The notes under the pieces: model-generated
Databases searched by the model: none
What the model was told of the DNA's origin: nothing
What the model saw: the letters and a program-made list of their open reading frames with translations, nothing else
In this document: in pieces, positions 1 to 5,005 of the stretch
How the letters are laid out: every line of letters starts with the position of its first letter
Numbering within the stretch: position 1 is the first letter of the stretch
Program-made: the position numbers and the translations under genes
Source of the DNA: Candidatus Collierbacteria bacterium
GTDB taxonomy: Bacteria; Patescibacteriota; Microgenomatia; UBA1400; MFAQ01
Direction of reading: 5' to 3'
DNA length: 5,039 nt
Assembly (NCBI GenBank): GCA_003531665.1
Contig: DQFC01000006.1
Location: 133-5,171, forward strand

Positions 1-1
1 C

Positions 2-466
2 ATTCAGTAGGTCTGCCAGCTGTCCAGCCTTCTCCACCTCTCTAAGAGTAATCTCTATTGTATTATTCGCACTCCATTGGCCCATCACCACCTTGCCGGG
101 GCGTGGAGGATAGATCAACGTCTCACCTTGTTCTTGTGTTTGATAAGTGTTTATTTGTTGAGTTTTGATATCGTCATCTTTAACCCCAAGTCCTTTAACT
201 AACTTAATTATTTCTGTCATCTTCTTGTTTACTTCATTTACCGCCATCTCCTTATCGTCGTTGAAGGCCTGTACCCCAGCCGAAAACATCGCAATTTGAT
301 TTTTTTCATCAGACTCCGCGTAGCCGGACACGGTCACCATGGCTTCATTTTTCATCACGATCTTTCCCCAAGTAATATCTCCCCAAGGGAAAAAGTACAA
401 AGCTCCCAGCACCATCAGTCCACCCAAAACCCACTTAATAAACCTGTCAAGTTCTTCTTTTGTCAT
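2..466 (-). CDS. SIMPL-domain (DUF541) membrane protein, partial
   Basis: The gene starts at the ATG complementary to 464-466 and stays open for 155 codons to the left edge, so the C-terminus is missing. Residues 1-12 are a short charged cytoplasmic end, and about 13-28 form one hydrophobic membrane helix (VLGGLMVLGALYFFPW). From about residue 42 the protein matches the SIMPL/DUF541 pattern: a VTVSGYAES strand, then FSAGVQAFNDDKEMAVNEVN leading into a long helix, then GLGVKDDDIKT, and a closing strand (NNTIEITLREVEKAG). Members of the family (YggE, BP26) are usually about 230-250 residues, so perhaps 80-90 lie outside. The domain is expected outside the membrane. YggE is linked to oxidative stress and BP26 forms ring assemblies, but the role here is unknown. 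AAGGG (468-472 on the complement) sits just upstream of the ATG as a close-spaced Shine-Dalgarno. The gene is divergent from the 99-residue gene. Confidence 0.85.
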   Translation of the reverse strand, partial: MTKEELDRFIKWVLGGLMVLGALYFFPWGDITWGKIVMKNEAMVTVSGYAESDEKNQIAMFSAGVQAFNDDKEMAVNEVNKKMTEIIKLVKGLGVKDDDIKTQQINTYQTQEQGETLIYPPRPGKVVMGQWSANNTIEITLREVEKAGQLADLLN

Positions 467-472
467 ACCCTT

Positions 473-518
473 ACTCTATCAATTTTCACTCATATCGTCA
501 AATTCTATTCGGTGTAAA
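473..518 (-). promoter_or_regulatory. Candidate promoter(s) for the SIMPL gene
   Basis: Two overlapping sigma70-like options read leftward. One has TTTACA (513-518), an 18-base spacer and TATGAG (489-494). The other has TTGACG (496-501, 5 of 6 to consensus), a 17-base spacer and TAGAGT (473-478). The second would start transcription nearly at the ATG and make a leaderless message, so the first suits the AAGGG ribosome site better. This is motif reading only; the 84-base gap must hold promoters for both divergent genes. Confidence 0.35.
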
Positions 519-520
519 AT
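515..520 (+). promoter_or_regulatory. Candidate -10 element for the 99-residue gene
   Basis: TAAAAT lies 30 bases before the start codon and matches a -10 hexamer in 5 of 6 positions. No good -35 is seen at 16-18 bases upstream; TTCACT at 485-490 is 24 bases away. It overlaps the -35 proposed for the divergent SIMPL gene, so the two promoters may compete. Confidence 0.3.
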
Positions 521-541
521 ACCCCCAAGAACCTTAAACCC

Positions 542-546
542 GGAGG
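542..546 (+). promoter_or_regulatory. Shine-Dalgarno site of the 99-residue gene
   Basis: GGAGG stands 4 bases before the ATG at 551. It is among the best ribosome binding sites in the window and is the main reason to accept this small orphan frame as a real gene. Confidence 0.7.
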
Positions 547-550
547 AATA

Positions 551-850
551 ATGTCGGACCATATTCAAAGGTACAAGCTCGTATTGTCAATCATGTTCTC
601 GACAGAGACGGACCTGAATAACGCAATTGCCACTTTCAATTCCTGGTGCCAGACACATAAAGAGTCCAAAAAACAATATGGTTTCATTAGGACCGGACAA
701 CTCTTAGGAGAACTTTTTTTAATCTCATCCGAACAGATCCAAACTTGGACTCTCCATCCTCTGATTACTGCCCTGGAAATTAGTGGGCTAGTTCACGTAA
801 TCAAATCAACCTCTTCCTTGATAAAAAAACTTCCTCATCGCACCTCATAG
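551..850 (+). CDS. Small protein of unknown function, 99 aa
   Basis: I do not recognise this protein. It is supported as a gene by GGAGG just upstream of the ATG, by a clean stop at 848-850, and by a strong intrinsic terminator beginning 25 bases after the stop. The sequence has no signal peptide or convincing membrane helix and reads as a soluble mixed alpha/beta protein. An N-terminal strand-like stretch (YKLVLSIMF, 8-16) is followed by a helix with W32 and C33, then YGFIRTGQLLGELFLIS (43-59), a tryptophan-containing segment (W66) and a hydrophobic helix LITALEISGLVHVI (71-84). The C-terminal end is basic (KKLPHRTS). There is a single cysteine and no catalytic motif that I can name. It is monocistronic, with the SIMPL gene divergent on its left and the HAD gene convergent on its right. 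Confidence 0.65.
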   Translation: MSDHIQRYKLVLSIMFSTETDLNNAIATFNSWCQTHKESKKQYGFIRTGQLLGELFLISSEQIQTWTLHPLITALEISGLVHVIKSTSSLIKKLPHRTS

Positions 851-874
851 CCATATAAGACTGAACCCATTCTG

Positions 875-901
875 AATCCCGTGAACCCCACGGGATTTTT
901 T
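875..901 (+). terminator. Rho-independent terminator after the 99-residue gene
   Basis: A perfect 9-base-pair stem pairs AATCCCGTG (875-883) with CACGGGATT (889-897) around the 5-base loop AACCC, followed by a T run ending at 901. It reads rightward. On the opposite strand the hairpin follows the HAD stop codon by only a few bases but lacks a trailing U tract, so it may protect that transcript end without being a full terminator. Confidence 0.88.
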
Positions 902-902
902 C

Positions 903-1538
903 CTACACAAATTTTTCCATTTCGTAAAAATCTTCAATTACATATGTTGCTCTCAAATTCATCTGTTTTCTTTCATCATAGAATTCTTTGTATCTTTTGG
1001 GGAAATATAGTCCGGTGTCCACACCCGCTCTCCTTCCGGCCACAACATCTTTTTCGTTGTCTCCCACCATTATGGCCATTTCCGATTTTCCTCGCATCAA
1101 CCTCAAGGCTTTCAAGATTCCTTCTGGATCGGGTTTTACATACTCTACATCCTCTTTTCCCAAGAAGACATCCACCATATCCCGCAACCCATTTGCCCTC
1201 AAGGCTTCTTTTACCCATTTTTTTCTGGAGGCTGTCACCACTCCAATTTTCCCTCCGTTTTTCTTTATTTGGTTGAGTAGCTCAAACACACCAGGATTTA
1301 GTTTCACACTGTTGAGTTTGTCCAGCACTTCTGTCTCCAGTTCTACAAAAAACTTCTCCCTGTCACTTATCCCCAATCTTTCCGGCCCTCCCCAATCTCC
1401 AATCACCTCAGTACCAATTGTTTCATTGGTAACGACAATTCCGTGGTTCGCAAAAATCTTTATAAATCCTGCAAACCAGATGGGTAACGTATCCGCCAAA
1501 CTTCCATCCCAATCAAACAAAAAATATTTATACTTCAT
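903..1538 (-). CDS. HAD-family hydrolase, phosphoglycolate phosphatase-like
   Basis: This 211-residue protein carries all four haloacid dehalogenase motifs. Motif I is FDWDGSLADT (8-17), with nucleophile D9 and general acid D11. Motif II is VVTAS (100-104), with T102. Motif III is the KPDP lysine K135. Motif IV is GDNEKD (159-164), for Mg binding. The helical segment from about 18 to 80 between motif I and the core is a C1-type cap, as in the Gph/PGMB-like subfamily, and the length is normal. Such enzymes remove phosphate from small metabolites by way of an aspartyl-phosphate in the cytoplasm. The substrate cannot be read from sequence, and phosphoglycolate is only the commonest family assignment. 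The only ATG is at 1536-1538. No clear Shine-Dalgarno precedes it, and the start lies inside the promoter of the divergent diguanylate cyclase gene. It faces the 99-residue gene tail-to-tail. Confidence 0.9.
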   Translation of the reverse strand: MKYKYFLFDWDGSLADTLPIWFAGFIKIFANHGIVVTNETIGTEVIGDWGGPERLGISDREKFFVELETEVLDKLNSVKLNPGVFELLNQIKKNGGKIGVVTASRKKWVKEALRANGLRDMVDVFLGKEDVEYVKPDPEGILKALRLMRGKSEMAIMVGDNEKDVVAGRRAGVDTGLYFPKRYKEFYDERKQMNLRATYVIEDFYEMEKFV

Positions 1539-1562
1539 ATCATTACATTTTACTCATATAAT
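1534..1562 (+). promoter_or_regulatory. Sigma70-type promoter of the diguanylate cyclase gene
   Basis: TTCATA (1534-1539, 4 of 6) and a perfect TATAAT (1557-1562) are separated by exactly 17 bases. Transcription would start near 1569, leaving a leader of about 27 bases before the ATG at 1596. The -35 covers the HAD start codon on the other strand, so polymerase binding here could interfere with leftward HAD expression. Confidence 0.6.
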
Positions 1563-1595
1563 AATAGTAGCTTAGATAAGACACGTACGAACCCC

Positions 1596-2249
1596 ATGAA
1601 CAAAGAACCGCAAGACGAACACAATCAAGTTAGAGAATCCCCTCAAGCAACGATTCACAGACTTCAAGTAGAACTAGAAATTGCCAAGAAAGAAATTGCT
1701 TCACTTAAGAGTCTCTCGACCAAAGACACTCTAACCAAAGTTGATAACTTACGTAAGTTTAACGAAGATCTCCCGAAAAAGATTGTTGAGGCCTATCGTA
1801 ACAAAGGAAAGCTCGTTATCATTATGTTCGACATAGATAATTTTAAAGAAATAAATGATACCTACAAACACGGATGGGGAGACCAAATCTTAATCAAGCT
1901 GACTCAAACAATCAGTTCCATTAAACGTGACAGTGACACTTTTGCTAGAACGGGTGGTGAGGAATTTTTCCTTATCTTTGAAGAACCGGGCGATGCAGAT
2001 TTGAGCAACTTTAACATGTCGCGGTACCAAGATGCAATCAGCCATATAGGCAGGTCGCCGGATGACGATGCTGGGCCACTTACCATCAGTATCGGCGCCG
2101 TGATTATTGATTTTTCCACAGTAGATCCAAGGAGGGGGTATCCCGGAATCGACCCTGACCAAGTCAAATCTGTAGCCGACGAAAATATGTACACATCAAA
2201 GAAAGCCGGAAAGAACAGACTCACGGTCTCCTATATGCAACCGGAATAG
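1596..2249 (+). CDS. Stand-alone GGDEF diguanylate cyclase
   Basis: This 217-residue protein makes c-di-GMP from two GTP if active. Residues 17-40 are a charged, leucine-spaced helix that probably forms a coiled coil for dimerisation, and no sensor domain or membrane helix precedes it. The GGDEF domain spans about 44-212. Its signatures are DTLTKVDNLRKF (44-55), FDIDNFKEINDTY (78-90) with metal ligand D79 and N87, D96 in HGWGD, the active-site loop GGEEF (120-124), SIGA (165-168) and ADENMYTSKKAGKNRL (194-209) with K202 and K206. R111-x-x-D114 lies exactly five residues before GGEEF, which is the canonical product-inhibition I-site. The usual glycine of the YGH motif is lysine (K91), a tolerated position. 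No Shine-Dalgarno is seen before the ATG (ACCCC precedes it), and no better upstream start exists. Its stop is 3 bases from that of the convergent DUF4349 gene. Confidence 0.93.
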   Translation: MNKEPQDEHNQVRESPQATIHRLQVELEIAKKEIASLKSLSTKDTLTKVDNLRKFNEDLPKKIVEAYRNKGKLVIIMFDIDNFKEINDTYKHGWGDQILIKLTQTISSIKRDSDTFARTGGEEFFLIFEEPGDADLSNFNMSRYQDAISHIGRSPDDDAGPLTISIGAVIIDFSTVDPRRGYPGIDPDQVKSVADENMYTSKKAGKNRLTVSYMQPE

Positions 2250-2252
2250 ATT

Positions 2253-3155
2253 TTATTTATTCACCCCAACAAGGTATTTCTTGTAGACAAACCGTGCTAA
2301 CAAAATTAGACCCAAAACAATCAACATCACCGGCAAGTAAACCACTCCCCAGATAATTACATCCGCCACCGACCTCAAGGCACCAATCATCGATCTAACG
2401 GCCGTCTTAAACACTACCATCGGTCGCCACACGCTATCTGGAGCGTAAGGCAAAGCAAGTTCGTCCGTAGAAAGACTCACAGAAATTCTGGTCAGTTTCG
2501 ACGTTTGTTCCAGATATTTTTGTTGACCTTTCAAACCATCAATCTGCTCCTGGATGTTGTTTATCTGCATTTGAACCTCCATCAGATCCTGTACCTTCAC
2601 AGCCTGATCCAAAATTACCTCCATCTTCGTCTTTACCCTCTCCAGATTAGCGATTCTCGCTTCAGCATCCACATATTGATCCGTTACATCATTTCCAAAC
2701 ACTTTTTCGGAGACCACTCGAACTCCAATTGTTCTGATTTTATCCAAAGAGTCTTCTCTTTTTTCGGTAGGCACTCTTAGAGATATATGCCCGCTGGCGG
2801 CACCTTCCGGTTTTGTTAATGACTTGTCGACCATAAATCCACCCATATCTACTGCAATTTTCTCTATCCCCTTTATCGATTCCGAAACATCCTTAACCAG
2901 CATCGACATATTTGTATCCTGAATCACCATTCTTTGGCTTGACTCCACGGGTGGCACCTCCCGAACGATTCCACCATATTTTCCATTCGATATCGCCATA
3001 TCACTTGAGGGATAGCTCATAGAAATTCCCGCATTCTCTATGCCTTGACTACGAAGTTCAGCCATGGGTGAAGCTCCTTTTCCCAAAAGAACAATTATTA
3101 CAATCCCAAGAATTATTACCAACCAGTTACTCTTTATCCAAGAGAATATATTCAT
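2253..3155 (-). CDS. DUF4349-domain membrane protein
   Basis: This is a 300-residue protein with membrane helices at both ends: about 11-25 (WLVIILGIVIIVLLG) and about 266-290 (VIIWGVVYLPVMLIVLGLIL and on). The part between, about 72-235, fits DUF4349. Visible signatures are a start strand RMVIQDTNMSMLVKDV (75-90), GGFMVDKSL (105-113), ISLRVPTEK (124-132), DVTDQYVDAEARIANLE (156-172), a long coiled-coil helical hairpin at about 165-217 rich in Q, E and K, and a closing strand TRISVSLS (222-229). The bulk should lie outside the cell membrane. The molecular function of the family is not established. The start is the only reasonable ATG, giving a typical membrane anchor, though the ribosome site is weak (TAGAG). 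The gene follows the SOD-like gene by 64 bases on the same strand, with no terminator between, so one transcript is likely. Confidence 0.88.
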   Translation of the reverse strand: MNIFSWIKSNWLVIILGIVIIVLLGKGASPMAELRSQGIENAGISMSYPSSDMAISNGKYGGIVREVPPVESSQRMVIQDTNMSMLVKDVSESIKGIEKIAVDMGGFMVDKSLTKPEGAASGHISLRVPTEKREDSLDKIRTIGVRVVSEKVFGNDVTDQYVDAEARIANLERVKTKMEVILDQAVKVQDLMEVQMQINNIQEQIDGLKGQQKYLEQTSKLTRISVSLSTDELALPYAPDSVWRPMVVFKTAVRSMIGALRSVADVIIWGVVYLPVMLIVLGLILLARFVYKKYLVGVNK

Positions 3156-3219
3156 AAATCTACTCTAACACAAAATCTCCTTGACTATTTCTATCTATCC
3201 TTGTCCAAATAAGTTGGAG

Positions 3220-3708
3220 TTATTTCAAGTCTCCGCAAGCGGTATACACCGAAGATTTTTCCACCGACTCGTGAACATTAACTGCCAATGGCAGATCAGC
3301 AAACAAATCTTCAATTTTTACAGCCACAACGGTTTCCGATTTTCCGTTAATTACGTTGTTCAACGGGTACTTAACCGCTCCTGGAGTTGGACATTTCCCC
3401 AGATGAATGTGGGATGGTTGAGATGAAGCGAATTTTTTACCCACCAAAGACAGGATAATTTTCGTCTTGTCTCCATCACCTTGAAAAACTGCCGTACCGC
3501 TCTGACCAGAAACACCTACTTGTTCCAGCACTATTGTTTTTGGTGGCACAGTCGGCACCGGTGATATTGAAACTGTCGGAGTTCCCGTACCCACCACTGC
3601 TGTTTCTGCCTCGGGATTAACAATTGTTGCCGGAACCTTCGGCCAAAGCATCCAACCAACTAGAACTACTAACACCAAGACCAATACCCACAAAGCGTTC
3701 TTAGACAT
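3220..3708 (-). CDS. Membrane-anchored SOD/CHRD-like domain protein
   Basis: This 162-residue protein has an uncleaved-type anchor at 5-22 (ALWVLVLVLVVLVGWMLW) with no lipobox cysteine, then a Pro/Thr/Val linker (about 30-57), then a beta-rich domain (about 58-162). The domain reads QSGTAVF (69-75), SHIHLGKCPTPGAVKYPL (99-116), NVHES (144-148) and a terminal TACGD (156-160). The order HxH, Cys, one more His and a late ACG cysteine resembles Cu/Zn superoxide dismutase, where H46, H48 and H120 bind copper and C57-C146 is a disulfide. H100, H102, H146, C106 and C158 would be the counterparts. The SOD zinc-loop histidines have no evident counterpart, and HIHxG plus NVH also fits CHRD domains. Dismutase activity is therefore not claimed; an extracellular copper-binding or structural domain is equally possible. 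It is probably the first gene of a pair with the DUF4349 gene. Confidence 0.72.
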   Translation of the reverse strand: MSKNALWVLVLVLVVLVGWMLWPKVPATIVNPEAETAVVGTGTPTVSISPVPTVPPKTIVLEQVGVSGQSGTAVFQGDGDKTKIILSLVGKKFASSQPSHIHLGKCPTPGAVKYPLNNVINGKSETVVAVKIEDLFADLPLAVNVHESVEKSSVYTACGDLK

Positions 3709-3786
3709 AGTTTTGTGTAATAATAATTACTTTAATCGTTGCAAAAATAATATTAATTGTCAACTATTTCAAAGGTACAATACCTT
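3709..3786. promoter_or_regulatory. AT-rich divergent promoter region
   Basis: These 78 bases separate the divergent SOD-like and hydrolase genes and must carry start signals for both. On the minus strand there is a perfect TTGACA (complement of 3758-3763), but only a poor AACGAT lies 17 bases downstream. An alternative pair is TTGCAA with TATTAC at a 16-base spacing. Rightward, TAATAT (3748-3753) could be a -10 but has a weak -35. No assignment is firm. Confidence 0.4.
3771..3775 (+). promoter_or_regulatory. Shine-Dalgarno site deciding the hydrolase start
   Basis: AAAGG lies 11 bases before the ATG at 3787, a somewhat long but workable spacing. An in-frame TTG at 3757 would place this site inside the coding region, so it supports the downstream ATG as the start. 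Confidence 0.5.
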
Positions 3787-4446
3787 ATGGAAATAATTTG
3801 CCTCAAGGTCGGCTCCATGGGGACCAATTGCTACTTGGTTTCGGACGAGAAAACCAAGGAGGCCATCATAATTGACCCGGGCGAAGAGGGTGACTTTATC
3901 AGTACCAATATATTAGAAAACAAACTCATCCCCAAAGCCATCCTTCTCACCCATGGTCACTTCGACCACTGTCTGGCCGCTCTCGAATTAAAATTAAACT
4001 TCAATATTCCCATCTATCTCCACCAAGAAGATCTCTTTCTCTACCAAAAAGCCCACAAGTCATCCTCCTTCTGGTCAAAACACGCTCACAACTCCATTGT
4101 CATTCCCGCGAAGGCGGGAATCCATTCAATTGATTCAACCTTTCTTCCACTCCCCATCGACCACTTCCTCGTCGACAACGAAGTGATATCATTCGGTCAA
4201 TCTAGTCTCAAAGTTATCCACACCCCAGGCCACACCCCCGGCTCAGTCTGTCTTTACTCGCCCGGTATCCTCCTCACCGGCGATACCTTATTCGCTAATG
4301 GGGTTGGTCGTACCGATCTCTCCTACTCCTCCTCCACCGATCTCCACCAATCCCTTTCACACCTGAGATCTGAGATCCAAGATCAAAGATCTACTCTTAT
4401 TTATCCCGGCCACGAGGACTACGGTATCTATTCGCACATAGGCTGA
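3787..4446 (+). CDS. Glyoxalase II-like MBL-fold metallo-hydrolase
   Basis: I place the start at the ATG 3787 (219 residues), because family members begin just before the GTNCYLV strand and AAAGG precedes it; a TTG at 3757 would add ten untypical residues. The metal-binding set is complete: THGHFDH (55-61, with H56, H58, D60 and H61), H149 in TPGHTPGS, D166 in LLTGDTLF and H209 in YPGH. GRTDL (174-178) is also typical. This is the two-metal metallo-beta-lactamase fold of the hydroxyacylglutathione hydrolase-like group. The substrate is probably a thioester or another ester and is not determined. Two oddities stand out. Residues about 104-113 (VIPAKAGIH) are encoded by a REP-like palindrome that lengthens the loop before PLPID. 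The C-terminus after YPGH is short and unlike the usual TTIGxE-NP ending. No terminator follows; the next gene's promoter overlaps the stop. Confidence 0.9.
   Translation: MEIICLKVGSMGTNCYLVSDEKTKEAIIIDPGEEGDFISTNILENKLIPKAILLTHGHFDHCLAALELKLNFNIPIYLHQEDLFLYQKAHKSSSFWSKHAHNSIVIPAKAGIHSIDSTFLPLPIDHFLVDNEVISFGQSSLKVIHTPGHTPGSVCLYSPGILLTGDTLFANGVGRTDLSYSSSTDLHQSLSHLRSEIQDQRSTLIYPGHEDYGIYSHIG
4098..4124 (+). repeat. REP-like palindromic element inside the hydrolase gene
   Basis: The core ATTCCCGCGAAGGCGGGAAT (4102-4121) is a perfect 8-base-pair hairpin with a GAAG loop, flanked by TGTC and CCA. This is the widespread intergenic palindrome whose translation gives the tell-tale VIPAKAGIH when it falls in a gene. 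Here it is in frame, uninterrupted by stops, in a surface loop between the HxHxDH motif and the GHTPGS motif. Only one copy lies in the window, so its repeat status rests on recognising the motif. Confidence 0.8.
4364..4391 (+). repeat. Four-unit 7-base tandem repeat (NNAGATC)
   Basis: Four consecutive heptamers TGAGATC, TGAGATC, CAAGATC and AAAGATC run through the hydrolase gene, encoding LRSEIQDQRS (residues 193-202). Because seven is not a multiple of three, each unit is read in a different frame, so a gain or loss of one unit would shift the frame just ahead of the metal ligand H209. Confidence 0.7.
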
Positions 4447-4462
4447 ACACTGTCCTGTAATA

Positions 4463-4471
4463 TGCTATAAT
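4463..4471 (+). promoter_or_regulatory. Extended -10 promoter of the 142-residue gene
   Basis: TGCTATAAT combines a perfect TATAAT (4466-4471) with the TGn extension. The -35 at a 17-base spacing (CTGAAC, 4443-4448) matches only 3 of 6, which is normal for extended -10 promoters, and it covers the stop codon of the upstream hydrolase. Transcription near 4478 would give a leader of about 67 bases. Confidence 0.7.
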
Positions 4472-4531
4472 AGCCCGTTCAACGCTTTCCAAAGCACGCT
4501 AAAAAAAGTTAAGATTCAGATCCGCCTCATT

Positions 4532-4536
4532 AGGAG
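4532..4536 (+). promoter_or_regulatory. Shine-Dalgarno site of the 142-residue gene
   Basis: AGGAG is placed 8 bases before the ATG at 4545, near-ideal spacing, and fixes that ATG as the start. Confidence 0.75.
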
Positions 4537-4544
4537 TAATAAAA

Positions 4545-4973
4545 ATGGAAAAAGTCTCACAATCGTGGGTATTAGAGCTGTTAAAAGAGTTGCGATCTAA
4601 AACCAAGCAGACGCTTGGTATTGCCGAAAACGAATCTTCACCCATGGGAATGGTAACATTCGAAATGCCGTCATCAATCTGGATATTCGAAGAGAGTAAC
4701 CCTGATGGCTCTATCTTCGAGTTTAATCCAGATAAAAAAACGCCTTGCTTTAAATGTAATCTCAAAAAGCATCCGAGCCTCAGGGAGCTCCTCGCTCGTC
4801 ACTGCCCTACCACAGATTATCAAATCACCGATCCCTGGGAAGTTGGAAGAAAAAAGAAAGAAAAAATTCAAAAACTCGAAGCGAAAAAAGCAGAACTGTG
4901 GAAGCAACACGAAAAAATCGCCGATGAGCACGACCGACTTGCCGATGAAATAAGCAAGCTGAGACGTTCCTAG
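4545..4973 (+). CDS. Uncharacterised coiled-coil protein, 142 aa
   Basis: I do not recognise this family. The gene is well supported by an extended -10 promoter, AGGAG at 8 bases and a strong terminator right after the stop. Three parts are visible. The N-terminal third starts with an amphipathic helix (WVLELLKELRSKTKQTLGI, 8-26). The middle, about 36-62, looks strand-rich (MVTFEMPSSIWIFEE, then SIFEFNPD) and is followed by PCFKC (67-71), with H76, H86 and C87 nearby. The C-terminal 102-141 is a lysine/glutamate-rich coiled coil with leucine and isoleucine at heptad-like spacing. The C68, C71 and H86/C87 set could bind zinc, but that is only a guess. There is no signal peptide or membrane helix, so it is likely cytosolic and may dimerise through its tail. 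It is transcribed alone. Confidence 0.75.
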   Translation: MEKVSQSWVLELLKELRSKTKQTLGIAENESSPMGMVTFEMPSSIWIFEESNPDGSIFEFNPDKKTPCFKCNLKKHPSLRELLARHCPTTDYQITDPWEVGRKKKEKIQKLEAKKAELWKQHEKIADEHDRLADEISKLRRS

Positions 4974-4978
4974 CACTC

Positions 4979-5005
4979 AAAGACACTCTCCGGAGTGTCT
5001 TTTTT
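4979..5005 (+). terminator. Strong intrinsic terminator with UNCG tetraloop
   Basis: A perfect 10-base-pair stem pairs AAAGACACTC (4979-4988) with GAGTGTCTTT (4993-5002). It is closed by the loop TCCG, so the RNA has C(UCCG)G, a member of the very stable UNCG class. Six T residues (5000-5005) follow. It starts 6 bases after the stop of the 142-residue gene. Confidence 0.95.

Noticed and set aside
988..1575. Long open plus-strand frame opposite the HAD gene
   Set aside because: It is a Ser/Thr/Pro-rich, low-complexity-looking translation antisense to a gene with all four HAD motifs; it is a shadow of that gene.
1890..2224. Minus-strand frames opposite the cyclase
   Set aside because: They lie entirely under conserved GGDEF motifs and show no ribosome site or recognisable domain.
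3757..3786. TTG start giving a 229-residue hydrolase
   Set aside because: The ten extra residues do not fit the family start, the codon is rare, and AAAGG at 3771-3775 favours the ATG at 3787.
4484..4507. Possible attenuator or riboswitch in the leader of the 142-residue gene
   Set aside because: The hairpin GCTT/AAGC has only four pairs and is followed by A residues, not T; no known riboswitch motif is apparent in about 67 bases.
4674..4976. Phe-rich minus-strand frame opposite the 142-residue gene
   Set aside because: The phenylalanine runs are the complement of lysine/glutamate codons in the coiled coil, and the plus-strand gene has promoter, ribosome site and terminator.
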